36,371 nt of DNA, taken from Pirellula staleyi DSM 6068. GTDB taxonomy: Bacteria > Planctomycetota > Planctomycetia > Pirellulales > Pirellulaceae. The notes below the pieces were generated by a model. That model saw nothing but the letters and a program-made list of their open reading frames with translations, was not told the DNA's origin and ran no database searches. Position 1 is the first letter of the stretch. Each line of letters begins with the position of its first letter. The DNA lies in assembly GCA_945900945.1 (NCBI GenBank), contig CAMDKL010000050.1, positions 1-36,371 of the forward strand, given 5' to 3'. Of the stretch, positions 24,689 through 33,108 are shown in pieces. Made by a program: the position numbers and the translations under genes.

Positions 24689-25250
24689 TCGATTGTTCCA
24701 AGAAAGTTGTTAACGAAAATCCAAACGACCAGATGCAAGAGTTGTCGCACGCCCGGGGCTAGCGCCCACCGGTTCACGAAATCGCAAAATTAAAACGCAA
24801 AAGGGGCTGGGCGAAGCCTACGTCAACTTCAATACCAAGTCGGAAGGCGAAATGGAGTTGTTGAGAAATGACGTTGGGAACGCATAACACAAAACACGTG
24901 ACCCGCACAAACATTGCAATCCGTAACGCCAGTCCACCTGACCGATTATTAACCGACCACGGCTTGAAATCTAGCGGATAGGATGCTTTTGCACCGGCAA
25001 TTGTTGCGAAAAATCCGGCAACTTCTCGGCAATAATTCTGCCGATTGGATCCGGATTAAAAGCTATTAACTCGGTGCTTGCCCGTACAAGTTGAATTTTT
25101 TCGGGTTGAGAAGATTGAGTATTCGGGGGCAAGTTGTTAGGATCTAACGGTCGTTGAAAGCACCATCAAGGCGATTTTTTTGCAATTTGCTTCCGCTGCG
25201 ACCCATTCCCTAGTTTCTGTTCTTCGCAAATTCCCCCCAAGAAAGAAATC
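24689..25250. other. Long divergent intergenic region with an interspersed repeat
   Basis: 560 bases with no supported gene. Promoters of the metzincin (minus) and oxidoreductase (plus) must lie here, but no clear -35/-10 pair was found. At 24751-24790 lies a copy of the CCCGG.GCTAGCGCCC.CCGG repeat found at 19838-19877. AAGAAAG (25239-25246) precedes the oxidoreductase ATG. The rest shows no obvious structure. Confidence 0.4.
24751..24790 (+). repeat. Interspersed repeat, second copy
   Basis: GCCCGGGGCTAGCGCCCACC followed by GGTTCACGAAATCGC, aligned with 19838-19877 at about 35 of 40 positions. It is partly palindromic around GCTAGC and sits 60 bases upstream of the metzincin start. Confidence 0.8.
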
Positions 25251-26693
25251 ATGAAACACGTTTCCCGCCGCAACTTCGTCAAGGCCGTGGCCGCTACGAG
25301 TGCACTTTCGAGTGTTCCGTCATCTCACGCTTTTTCACTATCGAATGACGAGATTCGTGTAGGCTTCGTCGGTTGTGGAGGACGAGCCGGCGAACATCTG
25401 GGTGTTTTCTCAAAAATGAATGGGGTTAAGATCGCAGGCCTTTGCGATCCCGATAGCGGAAAGGTTGCTGCAGCCAAAGAAAAGTTTGGACCGAATGCGA
25501 AAGGCTTTGCGGATCTTCGCGCCATGATCGACGACAAACAAATAGACGCGGTCGTCATCGCCGCTTGCAATCACTGGCATTGTTTAGCTGCAATATGGGC
25601 CATGCAAGCAGGAAAGGATGTTTACGTTGAAAAGCCGTTGTCTCATAGCCAGTGGGAAGGCAAACAAACAATTGCAGCCGCTCGAAAATACAACCGCATT
25701 TGCCAAGTAGGAACTCAGCAGAGATCCGATCCGATGCAAGCAGAAATCAAGAAGTTTTTGCACGAAGAGAAAGCTCTCGGTACTATTCTTTCTGCCCGGG
25801 TCAATCGCTATGGCGTGCGAGAATCAATAGGATTGAGAACTTCGCCTCTAACCATCGATCCGAAAGTCGATTACAACTTGTGGCTCGGCCCTGCCCAAGA
25901 CAAGCCGATCTTTCGAAACAATCTTCATTACGATTGGCACTGGGATTGGAATACGGGTTCGGGAGAGATGGGAAACTGGGGAGTCCACGTTTTGGATGAT
26001 CTCCGCAATAACGTTTTCCTAGACAAAGTAACGTTACCGAAGCGGATATTCGGCGGTGGCGGGCGAGTTGCTTGGAAGGACGCGGGCGAGACTCCTAACG
26101 TTCATTTCGTCTATTTCGACACAGGTTCTATTCCTGTTGTCATTGGGCTCACCAATTTGCCAGCCGCACCTGGCAGCAACAAATCGCCAAGTTGCCCAGG
26201 ACCTGGAAGTGGCTATATTGCGTATTGCGAGGGTGGGCGATACGAGGGTCAACGCGGTCGTGGAGCCGCATATGATAAGGAAGGTAAGCTGGTCAAGAAT
26301 TTTTCAGGAAACAGCGGTGGCACGCTTCATCAAAAAAACTTCCTCGATGCGGTTCGCAAACGAGATAGGACTATCCTGAATACTGACGTTCAGGTCGGGC
26401 ATGACTCTACTGGCTGGTGCAACTTGGCGAACATCGCATATCGAACCGGCAAATCCTTTTCGATAGAGCATGCACATGGCGTTGACGTGAAGGAATGGAA
26501 ATCGCTTGTTGGTGAGATGGAGCAGTTGATGAAAGCTCATTCTTTGACCATGGAGAACGCTAATCTTAAGTTAGGACCAATGCTGACCATAGATCCAAAA
26601 ACAGAGCAGTTCATCGGCAGCGATTCCGAGCAAGCGAACCAAATGCTAAAACGAGAGTATCGCGCGCCGTTCGTTGTGCCAGAAACCGTTTAA
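25251..26693 (+). CDS. Tat-exported Gfo/Idh/MocA-family oxidoreductase
   Basis: 480 residues. Twin-arginine signal SRRNFVKAV (5-13) followed by an Ala/Ser-rich hydrophobic run to about 26 (SSHA). The Rossmann fold follows: VGFVGCGGRAGEHL (37-50) binding NAD(P), AGLCDPD (62-68), VVIAACNHWH (101-110) and EKPLSHS (127-133), whose Lys is the family catalytic residue. The substrate domain includes YDWHWDWNTGSGEMGNWG (about 224-241) and HxLDDLR, typical of the large planctomycete group acting on sugar derivatives or glycosides. The Tat signal suggests folding with cofactor in the cytoplasm and export to the periplasm. It stands alone on its strand; a TGA-less end at TAA 26693 is followed by an AT-rich hairpin. 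The actual substrate is unknown. Confidence 0.9.
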   Translation: MKHVSRRNFVKAVAATSALSSVPSSHAFSLSNDEIRVGFVGCGGRAGEHLGVFSKMNGVKIAGLCDPDSGKVAAAKEKFGPNAKGFADLRAMIDDKQIDAVVIAACNHWHCLAAIWAMQAGKDVYVEKPLSHSQWEGKQTIAAARKYNRICQVGTQQRSDPMQAEIKKFLHEEKALGTILSARVNRYGVRESIGLRTSPLTIDPKVDYNLWLGPAQDKPIFRNNLHYDWHWDWNTGSGEMGNWGVHVLDDLRNNVFLDKVTLPKRIFGGGGRVAWKDAGETPNVHFVYFDTGSIPVVIGLTNLPAAPGSNKSPSCPGPGSGYIAYCEGGRYEGQRGRGAAYDKEGKLVKNFSGNSGGTLHQKNFLDAVRKRDRTILNTDVQVGHDSTGWCNLANIAYRTGKSFSIEHAHGVDVKEWKSLVGEMEQLMKAHSLTMENANLKLGPMLTIDPKTEQFIGSDSEQANQMLKREYRAPFVVPETV

Positions 26694-26734
26694 ACGGCCT
26701 TCGGCAATACAAATCGGGAACTCGCTATGCATCA

Positions 26735-26753
26735 CCCAATTTTCAAATTTGGG
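26735..26753 (+). terminator. Possible weak terminator after the oxidoreductase gene
   Basis: CCCAAtTTTcAAAtTTGGG forms a small imperfect stem-loop, 42 bases after the stop codon. The loop is tight and the following sequence (TTAAGCAG) has no T run, so this is only a candidate. Confidence 0.3.
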
Positions 26754-26772
26754 TTAAGCAGAGCCGCAGTCG

Positions 26773-27048
26773 CTAGCGAGGATTATTCACAGGGTATTTA
26801 TTGATCAGCCGCTGGACGTTAGCCACTGCGTCATCGATCTTTACATCGTGCAGCGGATCGACAAAAAAATACTCAAGTCCACTTGTGTTTGGCAGTCCCA
26901 GCGTCAACCAGCGGGCTGGGATTCCCTTGTTGTTCCTGCGTCTTAGAGTGCGTACCAGTCGATGACCAACAAGGGTCTGATCTAACCGTTGATACTCTTT
27001 TGGCCTTGTTTTGCTTTTGCGACAGCTTGTTGCTGCAAGCTCACACAA
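26773..27048 (-). CDS. Short frame possibly the frameshifted C-terminus of the coiled-coil gene
   Basis: 91 codons from a TTG at 27048. Its first 22 codons overlap the end of the coiled-coil gene in another frame; the remainder reads GHRLVRTLRRRNNKG, then IPARWLTLGLPNTSGLEYFF, VDPLHDVKIDDAVANVQRLI. This looks like ordinary protein, not shadow sequence: good residue balance and no competing frame below 26982. No family is recognised. Either it is an independent small gene with a weak start, or an indel near 26985-27040 cut the natural C-terminus from the upstream protein. Stop TAG at 26773-26775. Confidence 0.4.
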   Translation of the reverse strand: MCELAATSCRKSKTRPKEYQRLDQTLVGHRLVRTLRRRNNKGIPARWLTLGLPNTSGLEYFFVDPLHDVKIDDAVANVQRLINKYPVNNPR

Positions 27049-27896
27049 AATCTACGCGTAGCCTTTAATTCATTCGAAAGTCGCTCGATGCGTTGTGCCG
27101 TTTCGAATCGCACTCCCACAGCAACCAACACAGGATCATCATTGGCGATTTCCACAGCCTGCTTCAAAGCAGCTTCTGCTTTGCGGCGGCCTGCTGCCTC
27201 ATACTGCAATCGGTTCTGTAGCTGGGTAGACTGTTCCTGCAATTGCAAAATAGTTTGCCCAAGTTGCTTCTGTTCTTCTACCATCGCCTCGAGGTCTGCG
27301 GTCGCGGTCGCATGCGACTCAATCAACTGGGATTTTTGCGATTCCGCTTCTAAGTGAGCATTTCGGGATTGAGCCAATTTGGTTGCAGCATCGAGTCCTG
27401 ACGTCTCCAGTTCCACCATCTTGGCCGCTTGCTCGACAAGGCTGGCTTCGAGTCGACAAATCGTTGAATCATGCACCGTTATAGATTGCTCGTGTGCCGC
27501 AATCATCTTCGACAACTTTGTAGTCGCTTTGGCAAGTTGCTCGACCAAGCGTACATTCTGCTTTTCAGTTACTTTTTGGGCATTTCGAGCCCGAGCGAGC
27601 TGATCGCTAAAATAGCTTTCGCGTTTCTGGAACTGTCGATCCTTGGCAGCGATCGCAACTTGAATCCGCTGGACTTCTGCGACATACTTTTGCTTTGTAT
27701 CGGTGAGCTCCTGTTTGTCCGAAGGCATGTCGGCAGTTTGATTCGACTCTACCAACTCGGCTAATACATCGAAGGCTTTAGAGAGAGCTGAGTTGGAGTG
27801 GGTTCGATCTTTGGCGACCCTAATTTCGGAGCGAGGTTCGCTGTCTTGCCACCACATGTGTCGACTCCACTGTCGATGATAAAATGCATTCACCAC
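26982..27896 (-). CDS. Coiled-coil protein of unknown function
   Basis: 304 residues. The N-terminal 40 residues are basic and aromatic; from about 60 to 280 the protein is dominated by Ala/Glu/Gln/Lys heptads, such as LARARNAQKVTEKQNVRLVE, EQLAKATTKLSKMIAAH and EEQKQLGQTILQLQEQ, typical of a long coiled coil. No signal peptide or membrane segment is seen, so it is probably cytoplasmic and dimeric. The stop (SING*) is followed in another frame by 70 more protein-like codons (see the frame ending at 26773). The gene starts 82 bases after the ThuA gene end on the same strand, so it may be read from that operon. Function cannot be assigned from a coiled coil alone. Confidence 0.65.
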   Translation of the reverse strand: MVNAFYHRQWSRHMWWQDSEPRSEIRVAKDRTHSNSALSKAFDVLAELVESNQTADMPSDKQELTDTKQKYVAEVQRIQVAIAAKDRQFQKRESYFSDQLARARNAQKVTEKQNVRLVEQLAKATTKLSKMIAAHEQSITVHDSTICRLEASLVEQAAKMVELETSGLDAATKLAQSRNAHLEAESQKSQLIESHATATADLEAMVEEQKQLGQTILQLQEQSTQLQNRLQYEAAGRRKAEAALKQAVEIANDDPVLVAVGVRFETAQRIERLSNELKATRRFCVSLQQQAVAKAKQGQKSING

Positions 27897-27978
27897 TCGT
27901 TTTCATCGTCGATAGAGGAGATCATTCTTTAATGGAAGTCAGAATTCCTCAAGTGGGGGTGTGTTTAGGTTGCCTAAG

Positions 27979-29052
27979 CTATTTGTAGAAAGCTGGCTTC
28001 TGCGGTATGACTTTCAGCTTCTTGTAATCAAATCCGCTATCGAGCGGGTTGTACTCGCCGACAATATCCACGCCGAATTTTGGTTCGATATCCTTCTCCA
28101 TTTGCATGCACCAATAGGCAGCATTCACGGTCAAACGACGTAGGCCCGCACTTTGGAAATCATGCGCACTACCCATGGTGACATGAAAGACTCTCGCTGT
28201 CTTTCCGGAGTTCCCAGTCCACGATTTGACCCAAGCCACGGGCAACGCGATCAACTCAGGATTCACGGCGTCGTCATGTTTACGTCCCATTAGCGGTTGA
28301 CCGTAAACGAGCGGTATACAACTTTCCGGTAGCCGCCCCCCTTCTTTAAAAGTTCGATAGACATCGGAGTTCCCCCAAATATCGGTCACGCTTTCCAAGA
28401 CGGGATGATTCTTGTTCTCTTCAACGGTGATTCCGCGAGTAGAATCCTGATGCCAGCGGCCATGATGACTCCTAAAAGAACCGCCTAGCACATCCTCACC
28501 AAAATCAACTTTCTTTCCTTCCTTTTTGTACTCGAAACCAAGAAAGCCGTGATTAGCCGTGCGTATACCGATGATCGGTTTTCCGGAGTCCAGGTAGTGG
28601 TAAATATGTTCCAGTTGATCCGGCGGCAATGTAATCAAACGGCTAAAAAAAATAACCAAGTCGCTCTTTTCGAGAAATTCCAACCCAGGAATATTGTGAA
28701 TCACGGTCTTGTCTTCATAGCGAATTTTTTTAGTCGGATCGACTTCGTTGTTTTCGTTTTGGCTAAATAGCACTGTGCAATGAAAGCCATGATGCTTAGC
28801 AAGGATTTTCGCCAGCATTGGCATGGAATACTCACTGCGATATTCCTGATCAGCCGCGATGAGGACGATGTGCTTTCCATTGCCGGGTCCTTGTTCGCCT
28901 GCGTACGTAAGCCAAAGCGGGCTTTCCGGAACAGGATGATCGGACGCATTCAGCCCATTTGCCGTCAATAGCATCAGCATCAAGGTCGGCCCTACGGCGA
29001 ACCACACGGTTGAGCGACGTAATTCTCGTTGTGAAGATTGCATGGTATCCAT
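27979..29052 (-). CDS. Secreted ThuA-domain protein
   Basis: 357 residues. A signal peptide spans about 14-36 (FAVGPTLMLMLLTANGLNA). The ThuA-like (class-I glutamine amidotransferase-like) domain follows: HIVLIAADQEYRSEYSMPML (about 61-80), a LVIFFSRLITLPPDQLEHIYHYLDSGKPIIGIRTANHGF block (about 132-170; quoted in part), GSFRSHHG (about 190), and late HVTMGSAHDFQSAGLRRL. This family was named for trehalose utilisation in rhizobia; in planctomycetes it is often exported and lies next to cytochromes and propellers, probably in glycoside breakdown. Start at 29052 is 9 bases after the propeller gene stop; Met-4 (29043) is equally possible. It is the last member of the three-gene operon. Confidence 0.88.
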   Translation of the reverse strand: MDTMQSSQRELRRSTVWFAVGPTLMLMLLTANGLNASDHPVPESPLWLTYAGEQGPGNGKHIVLIAADQEYRSEYSMPMLAKILAKHHGFHCTVLFSQNENNEVDPTKKIRYEDKTVIHNIPGLEFLEKSDLVIFFSRLITLPPDQLEHIYHYLDSGKPIIGIRTANHGFLGFEYKKEGKKVDFGEDVLGGSFRSHHGRWHQDSTRGITVEENKNHPVLESVTDIWGNSDVYRTFKEGGRLPESCIPLVYGQPLMGRKHDDAVNPELIALPVAWVKSWTGNSGKTARVFHVTMGSAHDFQSAGLRRLTVNAAYWCMQMEKDIEPKFGVDIVGEYNPLDSGFDYKKLKVIPQKPAFYK

Positions 29053-29061
29053 CCTGAGTAT

Positions 29062-30567
29062 TTAGCGAACAGGTATTTCATTGACTGTATAGAAGGCATT
29101 GCGATGCAACAACTCCTCACCGTCCTTGGAACGCAACTTGATGAGATCGATTTCATAAACATGTCCACGAGTCAGTTTGTCCAAGACGACGTTGGCCGTC
29201 ATCCCATCTTCCGCAAGTGTGACCGATTTCACGGTTGGCCTTGTTTGCTCAATCTCTGGTCCGCCATAGCCACCGTGATATGGATGTGTGAAGGTGGAGA
29301 TTGAATACAATTCGGGTATAGTTCCGGTTGCTTTGTCCACTGGCTTGGTGAAAGCAACTTTGAAACCATCCGGTTCAATCGTGACCCGATTGATTTCGAA
29401 TGGCATCTTGCCACTCCATTCAACACGTTCTAACGCGAACGATTTCATGCCGCGTACGGGCCAACCTCGATTCGTTCCGCCGCAGAGCAGATTCCCTTGA
29501 GGCGTGAATTCGACATTCAAAATTCCGGTCGAGAGCCCTTCACGAAAGGGATAGCACGCACCTTGCCATACACCATTGACTTGTTCCGTCGTGGCCCGCA
29601 TAAGAATAGAAAGCGTGTAATCGCCGAGAAACATCTGGTCTTCGAATGGTCCAAACTTTCCTTGCGTTCGATTGACGGTGAAGCCCGTGATGGAACGCCC
29701 CATGCGAATATACGGGAAAATTACGGCATAGGGCACTAGTTGCTTTAAGCGTTCTTTCTCGACAACTATGCGTGATCCCGATTTAGGATTTTCGGGAACC
29801 GGACCTAACTCGGGTGCATACTTGTACGAATTGAAACTTGCTGGATGGCCATGAAAGCTGCCTTGTGAAACAGCCTTTAAACTACACGAGCAATTCCAAG
29901 GCCCCTGGCTTTCAACATAAAATAACGCCCCATGTTCATCCATTCCGACACCTGCTGGGCTGCGCAATCCACTTGCAAATGCAGTCGTCTTTCCGTCAGG
30001 CGAAACTTTCAACACAAACCCGCGAAACAACGCGTGCGATTCGTACGATTGCGATAGACCGAGCGTAACAAAGAGATTTCCCACCGCGTCGAACTTTGAG
30101 CCGAATGCGTACTCATGATAGTTCGCGTAGCCCCAAGCATCGGAGATTGTCTCAAAGCGATCTGCCTTGCCTTTGTTTTTCGAATCGCTGACGCGTGTCA
30201 ATTCGCAACTTTGCGTAACGTAAAACGCTTTGTTCCTGTACGAGAGTCCAAAGATCTCATCGAGCCCTGTGGCAAATAATTCAAAGTTAGGATTCGGTTT
30301 CTTGTCATCGATTCCGTCGATCAAATAGATTTCACCATATCGCGTTCCGACCGCCACACGGTTATCGGGCAAAACAGTAAATACACCGGCCTCAATCACC
30401 GTATTTTTCGGAATGGGCAAGTTGACGATTGGATAATATTCTCGTTCACGCTCTTCGGTCCCCCAACGATGCCCTACCTCTTCAGCACGACAGAAGTTCA
30501 GGTCGAACAAAACGACCAAAAAAAGTAAACAAATACGACCAATTCGGTTATTAATTAAGTGGTTCAT
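29062..30567 (-). CDS. Secreted beta-propeller protein (PVC-type 'membrane-bound dehydrogenase' group)
   Basis: 501 residues with a signal peptide (about 9-28, ICLLFLVVLFDLNFC, ending CRA). The body is a repeat-rich six-bladed-propeller-like fold of the sugar-dehydrogenase type: VFTVLPDNRVAVGTRYGEIY (about 62-80), IFGLSYRNKAFYVTQ, FGSKFDAVGNLFVTLG (about 154-169), VLKVSPDGKTTAFASGLRSP AGVG (about 185-208) and MDEHGALFYVESQGPWN. The last 100 residues add a fibronectin/Big-like domain (VTIEPDGFKVAFTKPVDKATG). It is paired with the multihaem cytochrome gene, whose 3' end it overlaps by 17 bases; coupling suggests that the propeller oxidises a sugar-like substrate and passes electrons to the cytochrome, an inference common for this gene pair in planctomycetes. 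No PQQ-binding signature was verified. Confidence 0.75.
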   Translation of the reverse strand: MNHLINNRIGRICLLFLVVLFDLNFCRAEEVGHRWGTEEREREYYPIVNLPIPKNTVIEAGVFTVLPDNRVAVGTRYGEIYLIDGIDDKKPNPNFELFATGLDEIFGLSYRNKAFYVTQSCELTRVSDSKNKGKADRFETISDAWGYANYHEYAFGSKFDAVGNLFVTLGLSQSYESHALFRGFVLKVSPDGKTTAFASGLRSPAGVGMDEHGALFYVESQGPWNCSCSLKAVSQGSFHGHPASFNSYKYAPELGPVPENPKSGSRIVVEKERLKQLVPYAVIFPYIRMGRSITGFTVNRTQGKFGPFEDQMFLGDYTLSILMRATTEQVNGVWQGACYPFREGLSTGILNVEFTPQGNLLCGGTNRGWPVRGMKSFALERVEWSGKMPFEINRVTIEPDGFKVAFTKPVDKATGTIPELYSISTFTHPYHGGYGGPEIEQTRPTVKSVTLAEDGMTANVVLDKLTRGHVYEIDLIKLRSKDGEELLHRNAFYTVNEIPVR

Positions 30568-32905
30568 AGGTAAACGAGAGTGTCGATTTGCCTTGGGGAA
30601 TTTTTAGTTTTAGTAACAGTTCGGAGGACTCCGGATTGTCCGACAGAGTACGCAAAAAAGTTTCTGCGATAGGAATCGTCAATCGCAGTTTCGCGGTCTT
30701 GTAAACGGTATTGGACTCCGCTTCGATGCTGCCAGTAAGTGCCCGATACCAGATCGTCAGAGGTTTTGGCGAGTTGAACTGAAATGCACGTTGCAGCAGC
30801 AATTTTTCGTTGGACTTCACTGCAACCGAACGATCTTGAATTTCAATTGCACCGCTCTGGTACACAAACGTTGGGTTGGCAGCTTCGTCCATAAAGTACT
30901 CCTTGAACTGATAGCCGAGATTTTTGGGGTACAGGGGGTTCTGATTGTTTGGCACTTCTTTCGTCATGACTGGCCGCAATGGCCAAGGCGTTTTTTCATT
31001 GGAGAGTTCAAGGAACGAAACATCCTGTGATAATGCAATCGCTTGACCAGCTGGATTGAAACCGCCAGAGCCTTGTCCACCTCGATCCACTCGAATAAAT
31101 TCGCCTTGCCATATCGAAGTAAGTGTTCCCGTCTCTGCGTTGAAGGCATAGCTCAGCTTCTCCGGAAAACCAACCGCGATTCCCCGAAAACCAGCGACAC
31201 TACTGCGTCCTCGATACGTACGAGTTGTATCCGCGACGGACAATATCGTTTCGGTTCTGCGTATCCCAGGCGGATCTGCGGCCGAAGTCCCAAGGGAAAG
31301 ATAGTACCAGATCGCTTCGATTTGCATTTCCGTATCGCCGTCCAGAATGGTCTTATGAGCAGCCATACCATCTGGCCAAGAGTAAGGCATCACGATGCGT
31401 GGCCGATAGGCACCTGGATTACGAACGAAATTATTGAACCAACCAGGCTGAAGGCGTTGAAACGTCGTCATCATGTCCATTCCCTTATTGATCGGAGATG
31501 GTTTGCCGTTGAAATTGTGACACGCGATACAATTCAATCCTTTATCTCCAAGCAATTCGCGACCAGCCGTGCGCAGCAATTTCTCTCTCTCTTGCTCACT
31601 CTTCGATCTGCTCTCCGTGCTGGGGATTTTTAATTCGACGCTCTTCAAGACATCCAATTGACCTACTAGGTCTGGCAGATGACGAAGGTTTGCTTCGCCA
31701 TATTGTGGCATGCGAGTGGTCATGTAGGGCCGGACACTTTCACCATCGAACAACACCTTCTTCAACCAAACCGGCTGGAGCTTGGCACCAACTAATGTCA
31801 AGGGAGGCGGAATGCGACCGTCATCGCCGAGTGCTTTTTCGCCGGTCTTAAAAAAAGGGTTGCGGTCCTCGGGAACACCTCCAAAATCGTCGCGAATATG
31901 ACACGCAATGCAATTGAACGCGGTCAGTGTCTTCGCGATCTTTACTTTATCCGAGTCAACTTGTTTCTCTTTTTGTAATGCTGCGACAATCGCTTGGACC
32001 TGAGTGTCATCGAGAGCAAATTGGGGGCTTTTATCGAGTGTTTCTGACAAGCAGCCGCGAGTAAGGTCCGCTGTCCTCAAAGAACCCAGAGGTGCGGCCG
32101 CAGGAATATCACCCAGTTTATGACAAGCTGCGCAGTTCATCTCCTGAAAATACTTCCGACCCAATGTTATCAGTTGTTCTTGTGGCTGAAGGGATTGGCT
32201 TTTCAAATGCTGTTCGCTCAATAGATAACCTGCAATGGCTTGCGACTCCACTGGCGTCAACTTCATGTCCGGCATCCGTCCCGAACTTCGCACCCGCAGC
32301 GGCTGAAACAAGAAATCGCTGAGCGATTTATGACTATACTTGGTCGTGAGATGCCCTAGGTCGACGCCTACGACTTTGACGATTTCTTTTTCATCCTCGT
32401 CAACGGTATCTTCCCTGTTCATCGCTTCGCGTGGATTATGGCATGCAACACAACCTACGGAATGAAAAAGCTCTTTACCAACGTTGACATCCGGATTCTC
32501 GAATCCGCTTGAATCAAATTGTTTTGTCGATTGAGCCACCAGGAAATGCGTCAGCGCCTCGGTGATCTCGTCACGCATGCTCTCCGATTCCAAAGCCAAA
32601 AGGTCTGGCATCGTTGTCCCCAAGTGCATTGATGAAGGAGACGCAAGGAATCGCCGTAGATACTCTGGGGCAATCCTGGAACCTACGTCGGACAAGTCCG
32701 GGGCAGATCGTTCGAGCAATGGCTGCTGCTCGTTATTGCTGTGACATGCCGCACAACGTAGTTCTTGTATTAGTAACTCACCGACCTGAGACTGCGTTAG
32801 AGGATGCTTGTTGGCAAGCCCAACAATCACAGTCGAGGCCGAGGCACTTCCTGCCATCAAAACCATGATCCACATTGACCAAACGATTGAACCAATTTTT
32901 GTCAC
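30551..32905 (-). CDS. Exported multihaem c-type cytochrome (five CXXCH)
   Basis: 784 residues; signal peptide (about 1-24, ending SASA). Five haem c motifs: CAACH (51-55), CVACH (152-156), CAACH (258-262), CIACH (332-336) and CIACH (459-463). Each of several has a downstream Met ligand candidate in a MPDL/MPDM/MPQY context (about 99, 211 and 399), typical of class-I cytochrome domains strung in a row. The last 230 residues have no haem motif and resemble a beta-rich, possibly sugar-binding or C-terminal planctomycete domain. The protein is likely periplasmic and accepts electrons from the coupled propeller. First gene of the operon; a 203-base spacer upstream holds its promoter. The next gene overlaps its end by 17 bases. 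Confidence 0.9.
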   Translation of the reverse strand: MTKIGSIVWSMWIMVLMAGSASASTVIVGLANKHPLTQSQVGELLIQELRCAACHSNNEQQPLLERSAPDLSDVGSRIAPEYLRRFLASPSSMHLGTTMPDLLALESESMRDEITEALTHFLVAQSTKQFDSSGFENPDVNVGKELFHSVGCVACHNPREAMNREDTVDEDEKEIVKVVGVDLGHLTTKYSHKSLSDFLFQPLRVRSSGRMPDMKLTPVESQAIAGYLLSEQHLKSQSLQPQEQLITLGRKYFQEMNCAACHKLGDIPAAAPLGSLRTADLTRGCLSETLDKSPQFALDDTQVQAIVAALQKEKQVDSDKVKIAKTLTAFNCIACHIRDDFGGVPEDRNPFFKTGEKALGDDGRIPPPLTLVGAKLQPVWLKKVLFDGESVRPYMTTRMPQYGEANLRHLPDLVGQLDVLKSVELKIPSTESRSKSEQEREKLLRTAGRELLGDKGLNCIACHNFNGKPSPINKGMDMMTTFQRLQPGWFNNFVRNPGAYRPRIVMPYSWPDGMAAHKTILDGDTEMQIEAIWYYLSLGTSAADPPGIRRTETILSVADTTRTYRGRSSVAGFRGIAVGFPEKLSYAFNAETGTLTSIWQGEFIRVDRGGQGSGGFNPAGQAIALSQDVSFLELSNEKTPWPLRPVMTKEVPNNQNPLYPKNLGYQFKEYFMDEAANPTFVYQSGAIEIQDRSVAVKSNEKLLLQRAFQFNSPKPLTIWYRALTGSIEAESNTVYKTAKLRLTIPIAETFLRTLSDNPESSELLLKLKIPQGKSTLSFTYEPLN

Positions 32906-33108
32906 AAATAATTTTCCTGAAATTTCTGATACGCCCTAACTTGAGTCTATAACCATCCTAGGCAAGCGGCAGATTGAAATCTACCTACTACGTACTCCCA
33001 AGGGAGAACGAGACTCATGTCGAGTTTGGCGTTGGCTCGGCGGGCGCCTCGCCCGCCCGGTACATACTATACTGCTTCTCGCCTTAGCATACATGCACCA
33101 TGCAACAA
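32906..33108. repeat. Spacer with GC-rich hairpin between two minus-strand genes
   Basis: A perfect 8-base-pair hairpin, GGCGGGCG-CCT-CGCCCGCC, lies at 33039-33057, and a small CTCCC-aa-GGGAG at 32995-33006 precedes it. Neither has a following T run. The spacer ends the esterase gene (stop 33109) and must hold the cytochrome operon promoter. The first hairpin type is common in planctomycete spacers and could be a 3' end stabiliser for the esterase mRNA. Confidence 0.65.

Noticed and set aside
27379-27764. Plus-strand frames inside the coiled-coil gene
   Set aside because: Cys/Ser-rich antisense of Ala/Glu-rich heptads, a typical shadow.
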